Shown one piece after another: positions 1 to 9,416 of a stretch of DNA of 64,000 nucleotides (position 1 is the stretch's first letter; every line of letters begins with the position of its first letter). The position numbers and the translations under genes were made by a program. The DNA lies in assembly GCA_030248295.1 (NCBI GenBank), contig JASANH010000371.1:1-64000 (forward strand), in the 5' to 3' direction. Under the pieces are notes generated by a model. That model was not told the DNA's origin. It searched no databases and worked only from the letters and a program-made list of their open reading frames with translations. This stretch comes from Mesodorylaimus sp. YZB2_4 (taxonomy: Eukaryota > Nematoda > Enoplea > Dorylaimida > Dorylaimidae).

Positions 1-1169
1 CAGGGGCAAGAGCACTACATTCGCACAAGAAGCACTGGCAGTGGTCTGGTGGGCTAACCACTTCCGACCGTATATCTACAAACACAAGATCATCGTCTAT
101 TCTGACCAGTCCGCGCTGCAGTATGTGTTCACTGAAGCTAACTCTTCCCCGCGGGTGGCTCGCTGGGCTTTGGCGCTACAAGACTATGATATCGAGGTCA
201 GACATCGTCCAGGGGTGGCAAATGGCAACGCGGATGGACTTTCCCGGATCAGGTGGCCTGGGTCTGAACCGCATGCGTGTGTGACAAGCCAAAAGCCATC
301 TACGAACCATTAAGAGTACCTAAAATCTTTGCAAGAGAAGGATTTATTTTGTTGCAAGTTAGCATGGGCAGGACCTGATGCCCGTTTCAAACTTGTGAAT
401 GAAGTGTGGTACCAAAGCGGTCGCGATAGTCAGCTACGCTTAGTCGTCCCAGAGGCATTTATTCCAGAACTGTTGGAGGCGATGCATTCTGACAAATTTG
501 CTGGGCATCTTGGATTTCGGCGAACGTACGATCGGCTTGTGCAGTCGTATTACTGGCCAACCATCCGACGAGATGTCTTTAAGTACTGCAAGACGTGTCT
601 TCCATGTGCGATGCGTGAAAGTCCGAAGCAGTATGTACGCGCACCTTTAGTACCAATACCAGTTGGCGCAGCGTTTGATCGTGTGGCAGCAAATGTGTTT
701 GGACCTTTGAATCTAACTTAGAGGGGCAATCGATATTTTTTGGTCTTCACCGATTACTTGACAAAATATTGTGAAGCGGTCTCTCTTCCAGAAGTTACAG
801 GAATCGCTACAGCAACAGCTTTTGTGGAATGTATTGTGTTGCGTCATGGGTCACCAAGAACTTTACTAACCGATCGCGGGTAAAATTTCGAATCTGACCT
901 GATGAAAGACATTTGTCGCATATGTAATAGCAGAAAGTTGTGTGCAACCAGCTATCACCCACAAACCGACGGCCTTGTAGAACGATTAAATCGAACACTG
1001 GCGACAATGCTTACAATGTATGTCAACAAACATCATGCAGACTACGACGTTTTTCTTCCATATTGTGTCTTCGCGTATAATACATCTGTCCAAAGCTCGA
1101 CAAAATTTGCACCGTTCACATTGCTGTACGGACGTGCACCAAACCTACCCATGGACAGTGCATTGAACT

Positions 1170-1200
<31 letters not shown>

Positions 1201-1771
1201 TTTACTTTTGATCAAACACGTAAGAGTGCACTCGAGGATCAAAAGACATCCGACGTGTTATCAAGTCGACGTGGACACATTTGCACACCGAGTCAAGACT
1301 TTTCTAGGAGCAGCGTGGAGTCTAGCGCAAGCTAATATTCAAACAGCTCAGGAATGGCAGAAGAAGCAGTACGACAAAGCAGCGACACAAATCCCATTTA
1401 AGATCAATGACCTAGTCCTTCTGCGCACAACTGTCGTCCCGAAAGGTCTTGTCGCTAAGTTCCTGCCAAAATGGAAGGGTCCTTATCGTGTAGCTGCACT
1501 GCAGGGTCCTAATGCTATCATACAGCTTCAGCCTCAAGCAAATTCCGCACAGCACGCAATCACGCAGAGGGAAACAGTGCATGTCAATCGTTTGAAGCTT
1601 TACCAGGGGTCACAGGACACCCAACAGTATTTGTCTTCCGGTACACCATATAGCACAGTGCCCTGCGCGCCTTCGGTTCCCTTGCCTTTGAATCAGTTGA
1701 CGACTCCACCTGCTTGTCGAGTCTTGGTCCATTTTAATGGCAGGATCCTGTGCGCCACTCTTCAGTGTTAG
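1..1771 (+). pseudogene. Ty3/gypsy retrotransposon pol remnant (RNase H - integrase)
   Basis: One reading frame runs from the window edge to the stop at 1769-1771 and is cut by three in-frame stops at 311-313, 719-721 and 881-883, with no frameshift between them. It encodes, in order, the end of a reverse-transcriptase RNase H domain (1-~260), an HHCC integrase zinc finger (about 480-610, with GHLGFRRTYDRL and CKTCLPC), the integrase core (about 660-1150, with FTDYLTKY, TDRG and HPQTDGLVERLNRTL) and a C-terminal domain with a KWKGPYRV motif. In this family the first catalytic Asp sits before xxGP; here codon 692-694 encodes Asn (AANVFGPL). The protease, RT and 5' LTR lie outside the window and the 3' LTR is missing. 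An (AATC)n tract at about 1171-1200 lies in the coding sequence. The copy cannot be active. Confidence 0.9.
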
Positions 1772-1781
1772 CAGCTGCGAA

Positions 1782-2415
1782 CTAGGTGGGACCATGCCAC
1801 CAGAGCGTGCTGGCGGACAAGAAAGCAGGGGTTGCTCCTCTGGAGGCGATGTCGGCGGGATTGTCCTCTGTGGGGACATAGCGAAATGCGATATCCGAAT
1901 GCTCACGGATTGCATTGACTCGATTACGAACGAAAACTGAAAGGGCCTTGTCCGAGCGCAACCAGAACAGGGCACACTTCGAGTCTGACCAGAGAAACTT
2001 GCTGGTCACTTGAAACGGGAGACTCCGGGCGACTAATTTGAGGCACTAGGTACCAATGTGAATGGCGAGTAGTTTTAGTCGAGGAATGGTCATTGTGTCG
2101 CGAGCCGGAGAGACCCTTGCCTTGGCGAAGAGCAAATGCGAACTGCCCTCCTTTGTTACTTGCCGGAGGTAAATACAGACGCCATAAGCAAGTTTTGATG
2201 CATCGCAAAAGACATGAAGTTCGCACTTGGGATCAGCCGAGTTTCCCAAGCCGATGCACCGAGGTATTCGAATATTGGGCGCCTCAACCAATGATAAGGC
2301 TATGGCGCGCCACTGGTCATGTTGAGTGTTTGAAAGCGGTTGGTCCCATCCAATGCTTTCGGACCAAAGTTGTTGCAAGAAGACTTTTCCTTCGAAGATA
2401 GCGGGTGCTATCGTC
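1782..2415 (-). pseudogene. BEL/Pao RNase H and connection region, broken
   Basis: After a frameshift near 2415 the frame resumes with IAPAIFEGKVFLQQLW and CELHVFCDASKLAYG (RNase H start), reaching TIPRLKLLAIHIGT and a TAG at 2046-2048. It continues with FLWSDSKCALFWL, YVPTEDNPADIASRG and LWWHGP, which are typical RNase H/linker motifs of BEL/Pao, to a TAG at 1782-1784. That stop falls where Trp is usual, as expected of a TGG-to-TAG change. Confidence 0.85.
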
Positions 2416-2721
2416 GACGAAAGGATCGTAGATAGCAGCCAATTGATTTAGGACGGTGCGTTTCGTGACGATGCTGCGAGGTTCTGCACTCTTGGGCGAA
2501 CCGATGGACAACGTGTCCTTGTCGCAGTTCCAAGGAATTCCCAGGATTTTGAGGTTAGGACCGTCGCTTCGTTCCGTGTCAGGAATCTGATCACGAAACT
2601 GTTTTGAATTGGACATCCATTGCCGGACGTTCATCGATGCTCTCTGGAAAATATCCTTGGTTGTATGAAAAAAGCTGACAGCCGTTTCTTCCGTTTCGAC
2701 GCCAGTGATACTGTTATCAAC

Positions 2722-3465
2722 TTAAATATTTTGCAGAATTTGCAAAGCGATAGGGCTACCGTCCTTTTGAAGATGATGGTTGATGGTGGCGCCAAGGAGA
2801 AATGGGCTTGAGATGACTCCAAACGGAATTCGGGTGAATCGAAGTGTTTTCAGATTCCCATCAGTGCTTGGAATCGTTGGATCCTGAAGCCACAAAAAGC
2901 GAGTGACGTCACGATCCTCGGGTTGCAGACCGACCTGCAAAAATGCTTTCTCAATGTCCGCCGCTATTGCCACGGAATGGAGGCGAAATCGAATGAGAAT
3001 GGCGACAATGTCGTCCAGGATGACTGGGCCGCGGTAAAGGCAGTCATTGAGACTGGGATGGTTGCGTTGCGTTTTGGCCGAGCCATCGTAGACGATGCGC
3101 AATTTCGTACTCTTTTCTGGAGTTATCACTGCGTGATGCGGAATGTAATGGATGCCCATTTGTTTATGATTCAGATCTTCGACTGGTTCGATGATGCCTT
3201 TGGCTACTTGATCTTGAATGATGTTGTCGTACTGGTGAAGGATTGCTGGATCCGATTGGTATCGGCGGAGCATGGAATTGAGGCGGCCTAATGCTAACTG
3301 ATAATTCGATGGTAAACTGAACCGCAGCTCTTCGTTTTTCCATGGCCAGGTCACGTAATAACGACTGTCCTTGTATTGGACTGTGGCATTAAAGTTTCGA
3401 ATTTCCAATTCGTCACCTGGGTCATTGGGATGATCTGTGATACCCAGCGTTTCTAGGTCCCACAA
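2722..3465 (-). pseudogene. BEL/Pao reverse transcriptase fragment
   Basis: The fragment starts at WDLETLGI and runs through the fingers and palm of a Pao-type RT, including the motif A Asp in AADIEKAFLQVGL and the RIPFGVISSPF motif. It ends at a TAA (2722-2724) that falls exactly on the Tyr of the catalytic YxDD box. The next codons read V-D-N, so the second catalytic Asp is also lost. The rest of the RT continues in the same frame to about 2415, with LNQLAAIYDPF as a landmark. Confidence 0.9.
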
Positions 3466-5564
3466 ACAGGCTGGGTTAAAAGCGCTTTGTTCAGAGCTGA
3501 GGTCGTCCTCAATGATAAGATGTTAGCTGCCGCAATGATGGATGCCTCAGTCGAAGCCGGATCCATGTTTTCCGTGTCGGCTGGGCACCGACCGCTGACT
3601 AGCCAACCACGGCGCGAACTGACTAAATGCAACCCTTCGGTCAGGGTGACCTTCTCTAGCGTGACCAGGTCCCACATGTAGTCAACGCCAATCAAGAAAC
3701 TGGGACGAAATTGCTCGCATTCTATTGGGCGGATTTCGTCCGCCAGTAGAGACTGAACTTCTTTTAGAATGGGGCGGAGATAGCCTGGAATGACTGGAGT
3801 TCGAAGCACGCTTGCTGATATAGTCGGTATAACATTGACAGTGAGCGGAAAGAATGACCCATCCTTTAATCGCAGCTGGATATCGGCCATCACTGTCGGT
3901 ATCTCCTTTGGAGGTTTGGAACCGAAGGTGTTCAAAGACAGTGTCGATGGCGAGTGGGTGTCCAGTCGGAGTTTCTTGGCTAACGCGTCAGTGATAAAGC
4001 TTCTGTGACTGCCGCTGTTTAACAGACCTTGGCAATTCACACTATCTTGCCCGTCGCACGCTGATATTGCGGTTTTTACTGTGTGGAGTGCCGCCACATC
4101 CCCCCAGGCCAAACATCCAGATTCTGCTCGCGGAACGGTAGCTGGTTGACTGCTTGTTGACAGTAATGTTAAAGTTGGGTTTGGCTTTTGCTGTTGTAAA
4201 TACGTGACCGGACAAATGCAGGAGTGATGATCTTGTACGCGTTTGCACGTGAAACATGGCCTAGTACGATAGCATTGAGTGGCCTGATGCCCCGGCCCCA
4301 AGCAGTTGTGGCACAGATGCTTCTCGGTTGGTTTTTGCCGTCGCTCGTTGAGGTTGGGCACCGTTTTGCATTCATCAGCATAATGGCCATAACGGTCGCA
4401 GAATGGGCACAGCTGCGGAGGCGGCTGCCGTTGGGGTCGAGCGCCAGAACGCCCTGGCGTTGATTTGCTTTGTTGAGGCGGCTTCTTGATCGAGCCGTTC
4501 TCTTGTTGTCGATTGGCTGCTGTGTTTTGGCGTTGAGCTGTGGGACCCAAGAGGCTACTTGCAGTTGTCACTGGTCCCCTACCGTGTTTATATGAAGTCT
4601 TGACCTTCGAACCCTCAGATTCAATGACTTTGTCGTTGGCTGACTTGTAGGCGGCTTCGCAAATTTGCAGGTGGCGGCGCAGTCGATCTCTCAACGTGTC
4701 CACGTCCCATTCTTCGTCATCGTCCGCCCGTTCCTTTTCTAATTGCACTACGATGGAAGGAGGCAATTTTGAACGAATGAGGGTTGCGAATTGCCGATGA
4801 TTCACATCCTCTCCCAACGCTTGTAAGGAGTTTAGATGGACGTCCAGTTGGTCGACCACCGTTCTCAGACCCTTTGGTCCAGACGCAGCTTGAAGGTTCA
4901 TCAGTGCGGTGTAATGGGCGTCGATTGTGATATTTTTGTCGCCGAAGCGATCTTGCAATGATTTGATCGCTGCATCGTAATTCTGATCTGAGATTGATAG
5001 CCCCGCCAGGAGGCGTGCTGCGTCATCTGTTAACTGGCCTTTCAGGTAGTTGGGAGCAAGGGTGGCGTTCTCATGAATGGTGACTCGAAATCGATCCCAG
5101 AACGCGTTCCATTCTGTCAGCTTGCCATCAAACGTTGGAAAGGATAACTTGGGCAATACGATGACTGGATGAGAGGCACCCAGTTGAGCTGCAATCGCGG
5201 CTTGTTGCTGGATGGACGCCACTGGATTAGCGGCAGCTGCTCTGCGCTCCTGTTCTTGCTGGACCCACTGTTTGAGTGTCGCTCCAATGTCAACCAGTAT
5301 GCGATCGACGTCTCTGAGCAATTTGCTGTCGCTCTCGATCTGTTCTTCAGCCGCTTTTTGGTCAGCTTCTTTTTGCCAGTCGAGGCCAAGATACTGCCTT
5401 TGATGCTCTTTAAACGCGGATTTCGTCAGTTGAAGCAGGTCATGGTGTTTGTCGAGTTCAGTAATGAAGGCAGCGGTCAACACGGGTTGGTCTCCTGGTC
5501 GATTCTTGACCTGATCCGCAAGGTCTCGACGAACAGCTCGTAACGCACGGACGACTCCTGCCAT
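3453..5564 (-). pseudogene. BEL/Pao gag and aspartic protease ORF (703 aa)
   Basis: This is the longest intact ORF of the BEL/Pao element. Residues about 1-300 form a gag region typical of Pao elements, with the motif LPKLSFPTFDGKLTEW. Residues about 385-450 hold zinc knuckles (CPFCDRYGHYADEC, then CHNCLGPGHQATQC). A retropepsin-like domain follows. Its catalytic triplet, normally D-S-G, reads LLNSGSHRSF, so the catalytic Asp is replaced by Asn near 4018. The ORF ends at 3453 because of a one-base shift near 3470; the polymerase continues in another frame from the WDLETLGI motif. BEL/Pao elements normally have one long ORF, so this is more likely decay than programmed frameshifting. Confidence 0.88.
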
Positions 5565-5567
5565 TTG

Positions 5568-5981
5568 GCGATAGGCTCAGCAGGTTGAGGAACGAGGGAA
5601 TAGGGGAAGTGGGGTTCGAGGTGGCAATGAAAGCGGTCAGGGAAAATGTTCTACACGTTCTGCTACCATGTAAAGGACACAACCGAATGGGGGTTATGAT
5701 TTTATTGAGGAAGCGGTAAATTAACTAATGAGCCCAATGAACCAATGGTAAAAGCCCAACCTTCAGTCAATCAAATCCCTTGTTTATATAGAAAGCTAAT
5801 TGGAATAAACTAGAATGCAAGTGAAAACGAGAAGGAATGAGACATAGGTCACCTTGCTGGAAAGGTGACGCCTTTGGAAAGATCATGAAGTAGCAAAGGT
5901 TGAGAAGGCGAGAAATGTTAACTGAGTTGTCGAAGGTTAGGAGAAGTTGGAAATGTTGTGGGAATGATTCACTGCTCGCGA
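5568..5981. other. Gene-free DNA upstream of the BEL/Pao gag
   Basis: No ORF or clear domain. This is where a BEL/Pao leader and 5' LTR would be expected for a minus-strand element. It contains A/G-rich unique-looking sequence, but I could not recognise LTR ends or a primer-binding site. Confidence 0.4.
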
Positions 5982-5983
5982 TA

Positions 5984-7774
5984 GGCGCGACATATGCACT
6001 AGTGTTAGAAATGACCTCAAGGTCAAGGTCAGAATTCTGTCAAAACCCTGATTGACCGACCATTGGTCAAAGTCAGGGTCAAGGTCAGAAAATTTTTTTG
6101 GGTCTAGTCAAGGTCAGGGTCAAGTTAGAAAATTTTTTGAGGGATCGGTCAAGGTCAAGGTCAGGTCAGAATTTCTTACACTCAGTCAGAGTATTCTGAC
6201 AGCGAAAGAATGTAAATTTAGTGCAATGTTGGTGAAAAACATTTCAAGCTCCCGCCTTCCTGCGTGGGGATCTGGGGGCAGTTTTACAGTTCTAAATTTC
6301 AAGGCCTGTCCTGAAATCTGGTCCCAAGTCATTTCATAATCAGCTTGTGCCCCATCCTAGGACACCAAGCTGTCCTAAGTTTAGGACGACTTCGACCATG
6401 TCCTGAGACACTTTGTGGCGTCTTTATTTCCCAGCAACGCTGCCTCGCTGTCACTGCTTCGAGAGCAGGTTTTTTGGGCAGTGGCCTGTCTAGGGCAATC
6501 TTAGAGGGGCCTGAGATTGTAGCACTTTGCCTTAGCTCTCTCGACCTGCAGTAACAGTTCTTCTTCAGCCAAACTGAAATTCTGTTGTCCTTTTATAGCC
6601 ATTGAGGCCAAAAAGGGAAGACAGACTCCCATCATCACCATTTTACTCATTACCCAAGCAAATACATGCACTTGACAGGGGAGAAAGAGACGCAAAATTA
6701 ATTAAAACTAATATGCGTGGTAAAGTTACTAGCAAGTATTTTCCCATAGTACAGAGTCCCGCAAAAGAGTCGCAAAACTCCGTTTGCAGGACTCAAAATT
6801 TTGACTTGTTATAACCAAATGATGTGACTCACACGGTCGCCTAGTAACATGACAGATTTGTGTATAAAAGGAGCATTCCCACATCATTAAACCCATGGTA
6901 AAGCTTATAAAATAAACTAGATTTGGCTCGTTTACAGTTCTCATATGAAGTGGACTAGCCTGCATTAGCCAAGGAGTCCTCGCAATGATAAAATTATTCA
7001 AATACAAACCTCGATTAGTAATGGGTGCCCGGCTTATTTCCAGCGGTAAATTTTGTGGTCTGATAAAATGTTTGGAGTCATCCTTTTTTTACTGTGAAGC
7101 AAGATGTGACATGTTTTAGGACGTGCTTGAATCTACGAATAAGACATCTCTCGGACAGCTAATAAGACACGCACCTGCCCAAAAATTAGGATCGGATTGT
7201 GAAACTGGCCCCCTGCTGATTGTGAGTCTTGTGCTATTGCAGTTATCTTACTCAAACAGTTCCCTACCAGCCCAGATGCATAGATTACTGTGTGCCAGCG
7301 TAGTGTGCGCTTGCATCGGCCGCGGCCATACACAAATCCATGGCGGCTTACAGCGTGGTAGAGCTCCTTTTCTAGCAGGCCAGCATTGCGATTGTTACGA
7401 ACGAATAAGCTACACGAGTATTTTTGATTTTCAATGGGTGTGAGCTTTTTTGATTTCCCCAACTCCGTCATTTACAGCTCTACATATCTTTTTGTGCTTG
7501 ATAATGCTTGATATTTTTGTACTTGCCTGTGAAATTTCGCATAATGCAACCCAGGAACTTGTCAGGTACTAAATTTTCTTGGTCAACAAGCGAACACAGA
7601 GAAGCTTTTTTGCTGGTGCCAATTCATCAATGTCAAAGTCAGAGGCGGAAAATTTACAGCTCCTCGCCAAGGTCGACTGTCAGGTCAGAAAAGTTTTTCA
7701 AGGGTCGGTCAAGATCAGGGCCAGGTTAGACAGTGAAAAACCCAGGTCATTGGAACACTAATATGCACTCGCCC
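5984..7774. mobile_element. Probable non-autonomous DNA transposon with terminal inverted repeats
   Basis: The sequence at 5984-6065 (GGCGCGACATATGCACTAG...) is imperfectly repeated in inverted orientation at about 7695-7774, ending in the complement of GGGCGAGTGCATATTAGTG. Both copies continue with ATGACCT and share CCCTGAT...GACCGACC further in. A TA dinucleotide flanks each end (5982-5983 and 7775-7776), as in TA-target elements. The interior has only short ORFs and no recognisable transposase, so the copy would be non-autonomous. The match was found by eye and the boundaries are approximate. Confidence 0.55.
6014..6175 (+). repeat. Cluster of TCAAGGTCA-type repeats
   Basis: Short direct repeats of AAGGTCA/AGGGTCA occur about ten times. 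Six fit TCAAGGTCA, including two overlapping pairs (6016 onward and about 6148 onward). A weaker set (GGTCAAGATCAGGGCCAGG and neighbours) lies at 7630-7735 inside the other terminal repeat. TCAAGGTCA is also the monomer site of FTZ-F1/ERR-type nuclear receptors; whether that matters here is unknown. Confidence 0.7.
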
Positions 7775-7786
7775 TATTCTGCTTTG

Positions 7787-8816
7787 GCTGACTGCTGAAT
7801 TCGAGGATATCGGGAGAACGTCTGCACTGGAGGCAATTAAAACTCATCCTTTAGATGAATCACTAAATTCTTCTTTATTTTCAAAAGAGGGCTACCAATA
7901 TTTATAAGCATGAATTCCATGCATCGGGTCAAAAACGCCAGGCTCGCAGTGCATCCCTATGTTCAGAATCTTGCTGTGCCCCATTGTTGCAAGAAAGTTC
8001 TAGGCGTAATCGCGAAATTGTGCAGTTGATGGCCACGCCCAGCAAATAAGGAGGTATATTTTGCACACGTACGCGTTGCTTGTAACGGAGTCAGAGCCAA
8101 CGTAAATTCCTTGCAAGGGACCCCGTCACAAGCGCAACGATTTCGTGGCTCGTGACCCCGATAGTACCAACGCCAAAATAGTGCAAGGAACCTTCTTGCC
8201 CGGTATATCTAGTCTATTGTAGCGTGTTATTTTGTGTGGCCTATGGTTCTACAATGTATACAGTACTCTTTTTGCCTCTTCGTGTTATCAGATCGCTGGA
8301 ATTGTGTATTCTGTTGCCTCTTCATAGTTTTGGAAACCATGGGCGAGCCCCAGGTCTGACATGGGGCAATTCTCGGTATCGACTGGCATTCGATAATGCA
8401 ACTATTATCCAAGCCGGATCATGAGGAATTTTTAAAACGTTCACTAAAAATTTTTGAAAAAGAAATTTAAATTTTTGGGCAGGAAACAAATTTTGTATCA
8501 TCACGTATTTATTCGTATTCATATCATCACCCTTTTATCACGCGCTTTTTTAATTTCGCAAGCGCCAAATTTCCTCAAAAAACCACAGCATATTCAACCC
8601 AGTCTTGAAGCACATGAAAAGACTTGAGTATACATTGCAACCTCTCAATTACGGATTCTCTCGCTCTTTTTCGCGCAAATCAGACACAATACAGCATTGG
8701 ACTGTATTGTGCAAATTTCGAAACAAGACGAATTTCAACTATAATTAACTGGAAAATATATAAAAACCCGTTGTATATCAAAACTTTTGGGCCGAAACCC
8801 ATTTTGCCAGCAGTGT
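7787..8816. other. Intergenic, AT-rich, nothing recognised
   Basis: Only short ORFs in all frames. No splice-linked coding exons, RNA gene or known element was seen. Confidence 0.5.
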
Positions 8817-9112
8817 GTGGGGGTCCGTATCATAAGCAAGGCGGTGCACACCAGCGCACAGCATGTCCCCTGTGTGTCTCTCCTAGGAGCGCCTCCACGC
8901 GAGGGCATCCCGGGCTGGAGACAGACCTCTTCGGACGATATCTGATCGTGAGTCCCACCGATGTTCGACAGCTACCGCCACTCGGAGCACCTCAAGGTAT
9001 ACTGGGTGAGTCACCCACGGCCTGGTCGATGGCTTACAAACTGGGGATCGAACCCTGGCCGAGACAAGCAATACGGGTGGACGCCGAACCACGACACCAC
9101 CACGGCCGCTGA
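8817..9112 (-). mobile_element. tRNA-derived SINE, copy 1
   Basis: Read on the minus strand from 9112, the head resembles a tRNA: GCGGCCGTGGTGGTG...GGTTCGG near the A-box position and a perfect B box GGTTCGATCCC at about 9043-9054. The body shares several blocks with the plus-strand copy at 42.5 kb (GTGGGTG-CTCACCCAGTA, GAGGTGCTC-GAGTGG, GATGCCCTCGCGTGGAG, GTGCTCCTAG). Two copies in opposite orientation with pol III boxes indicate a SINE family. The A box has one mismatch here. Confidence 0.8.
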
Positions 9113-9416
9113 AGAGTACCACTTGGTATGATTTGCATCAGTCCATACCAAGTCGCACAGACAGTTCGTGCAGTGCAGTGCAATGGCAGTCCATCGATGC
9201 ACACGCCGAGGATTCGACCAATCAGAGCACGCCACGCCCACAACGTGCGCTGTAAAGTGTCATCGCGAGGCAGATCGCCCGTTCAGAGTGTACAGCCCTC
9301 ATTCTCTTGTGAATTTTCAACCCAAACGGTTGTGCGATATTCTCGTGTGAAACTTTTTTTACTTCGAAGTTTTTAGTGTTTGAAAAAAGGCGGTGGTGAT
9401 CGAAGTCGGAGCGGGG

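Larger units (their letters stand above)
1740..5567 (-). mobile_element. BEL/Pao LTR retrotransposon, degenerate and 3'-truncated
   Basis: On the minus strand the order is gag, CCHC knuckles, retropepsin, reverse transcriptase and RNase H, which is the BEL/Pao order. The element reads from about 5564 down to about 1740, where it stops against the end of the gypsy remnant. Integrase and 3' LTR are absent. Reading is broken by frameshifts near 3470 and 2415 and by in-frame stops at 2722-2724, 2046-2048 and 1782-1784. I could not define a 5' LTR by eye; it may lie within 5570-5980. Confidence 0.88.

Noticed and set aside
1171-1200. AATC repeat as a possible CRISPR-like or regulatory array
   Set aside because: A simple microsatellite inside the gypsy remnant. 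No CRISPR array or prokaryotic feature exists in the window.
3453-3480. Programmed frameshift between BEL/Pao gag-protease and RT
   Set aside because: Related elements use one ORF and this copy has several other disabling lesions, so decay is the simpler view.
7133-7471. 112-residue minus-strand ORF inside the 1.8 kb TIR element
   Set aside because: No transposase motif and no recognisable domain; probably chance.
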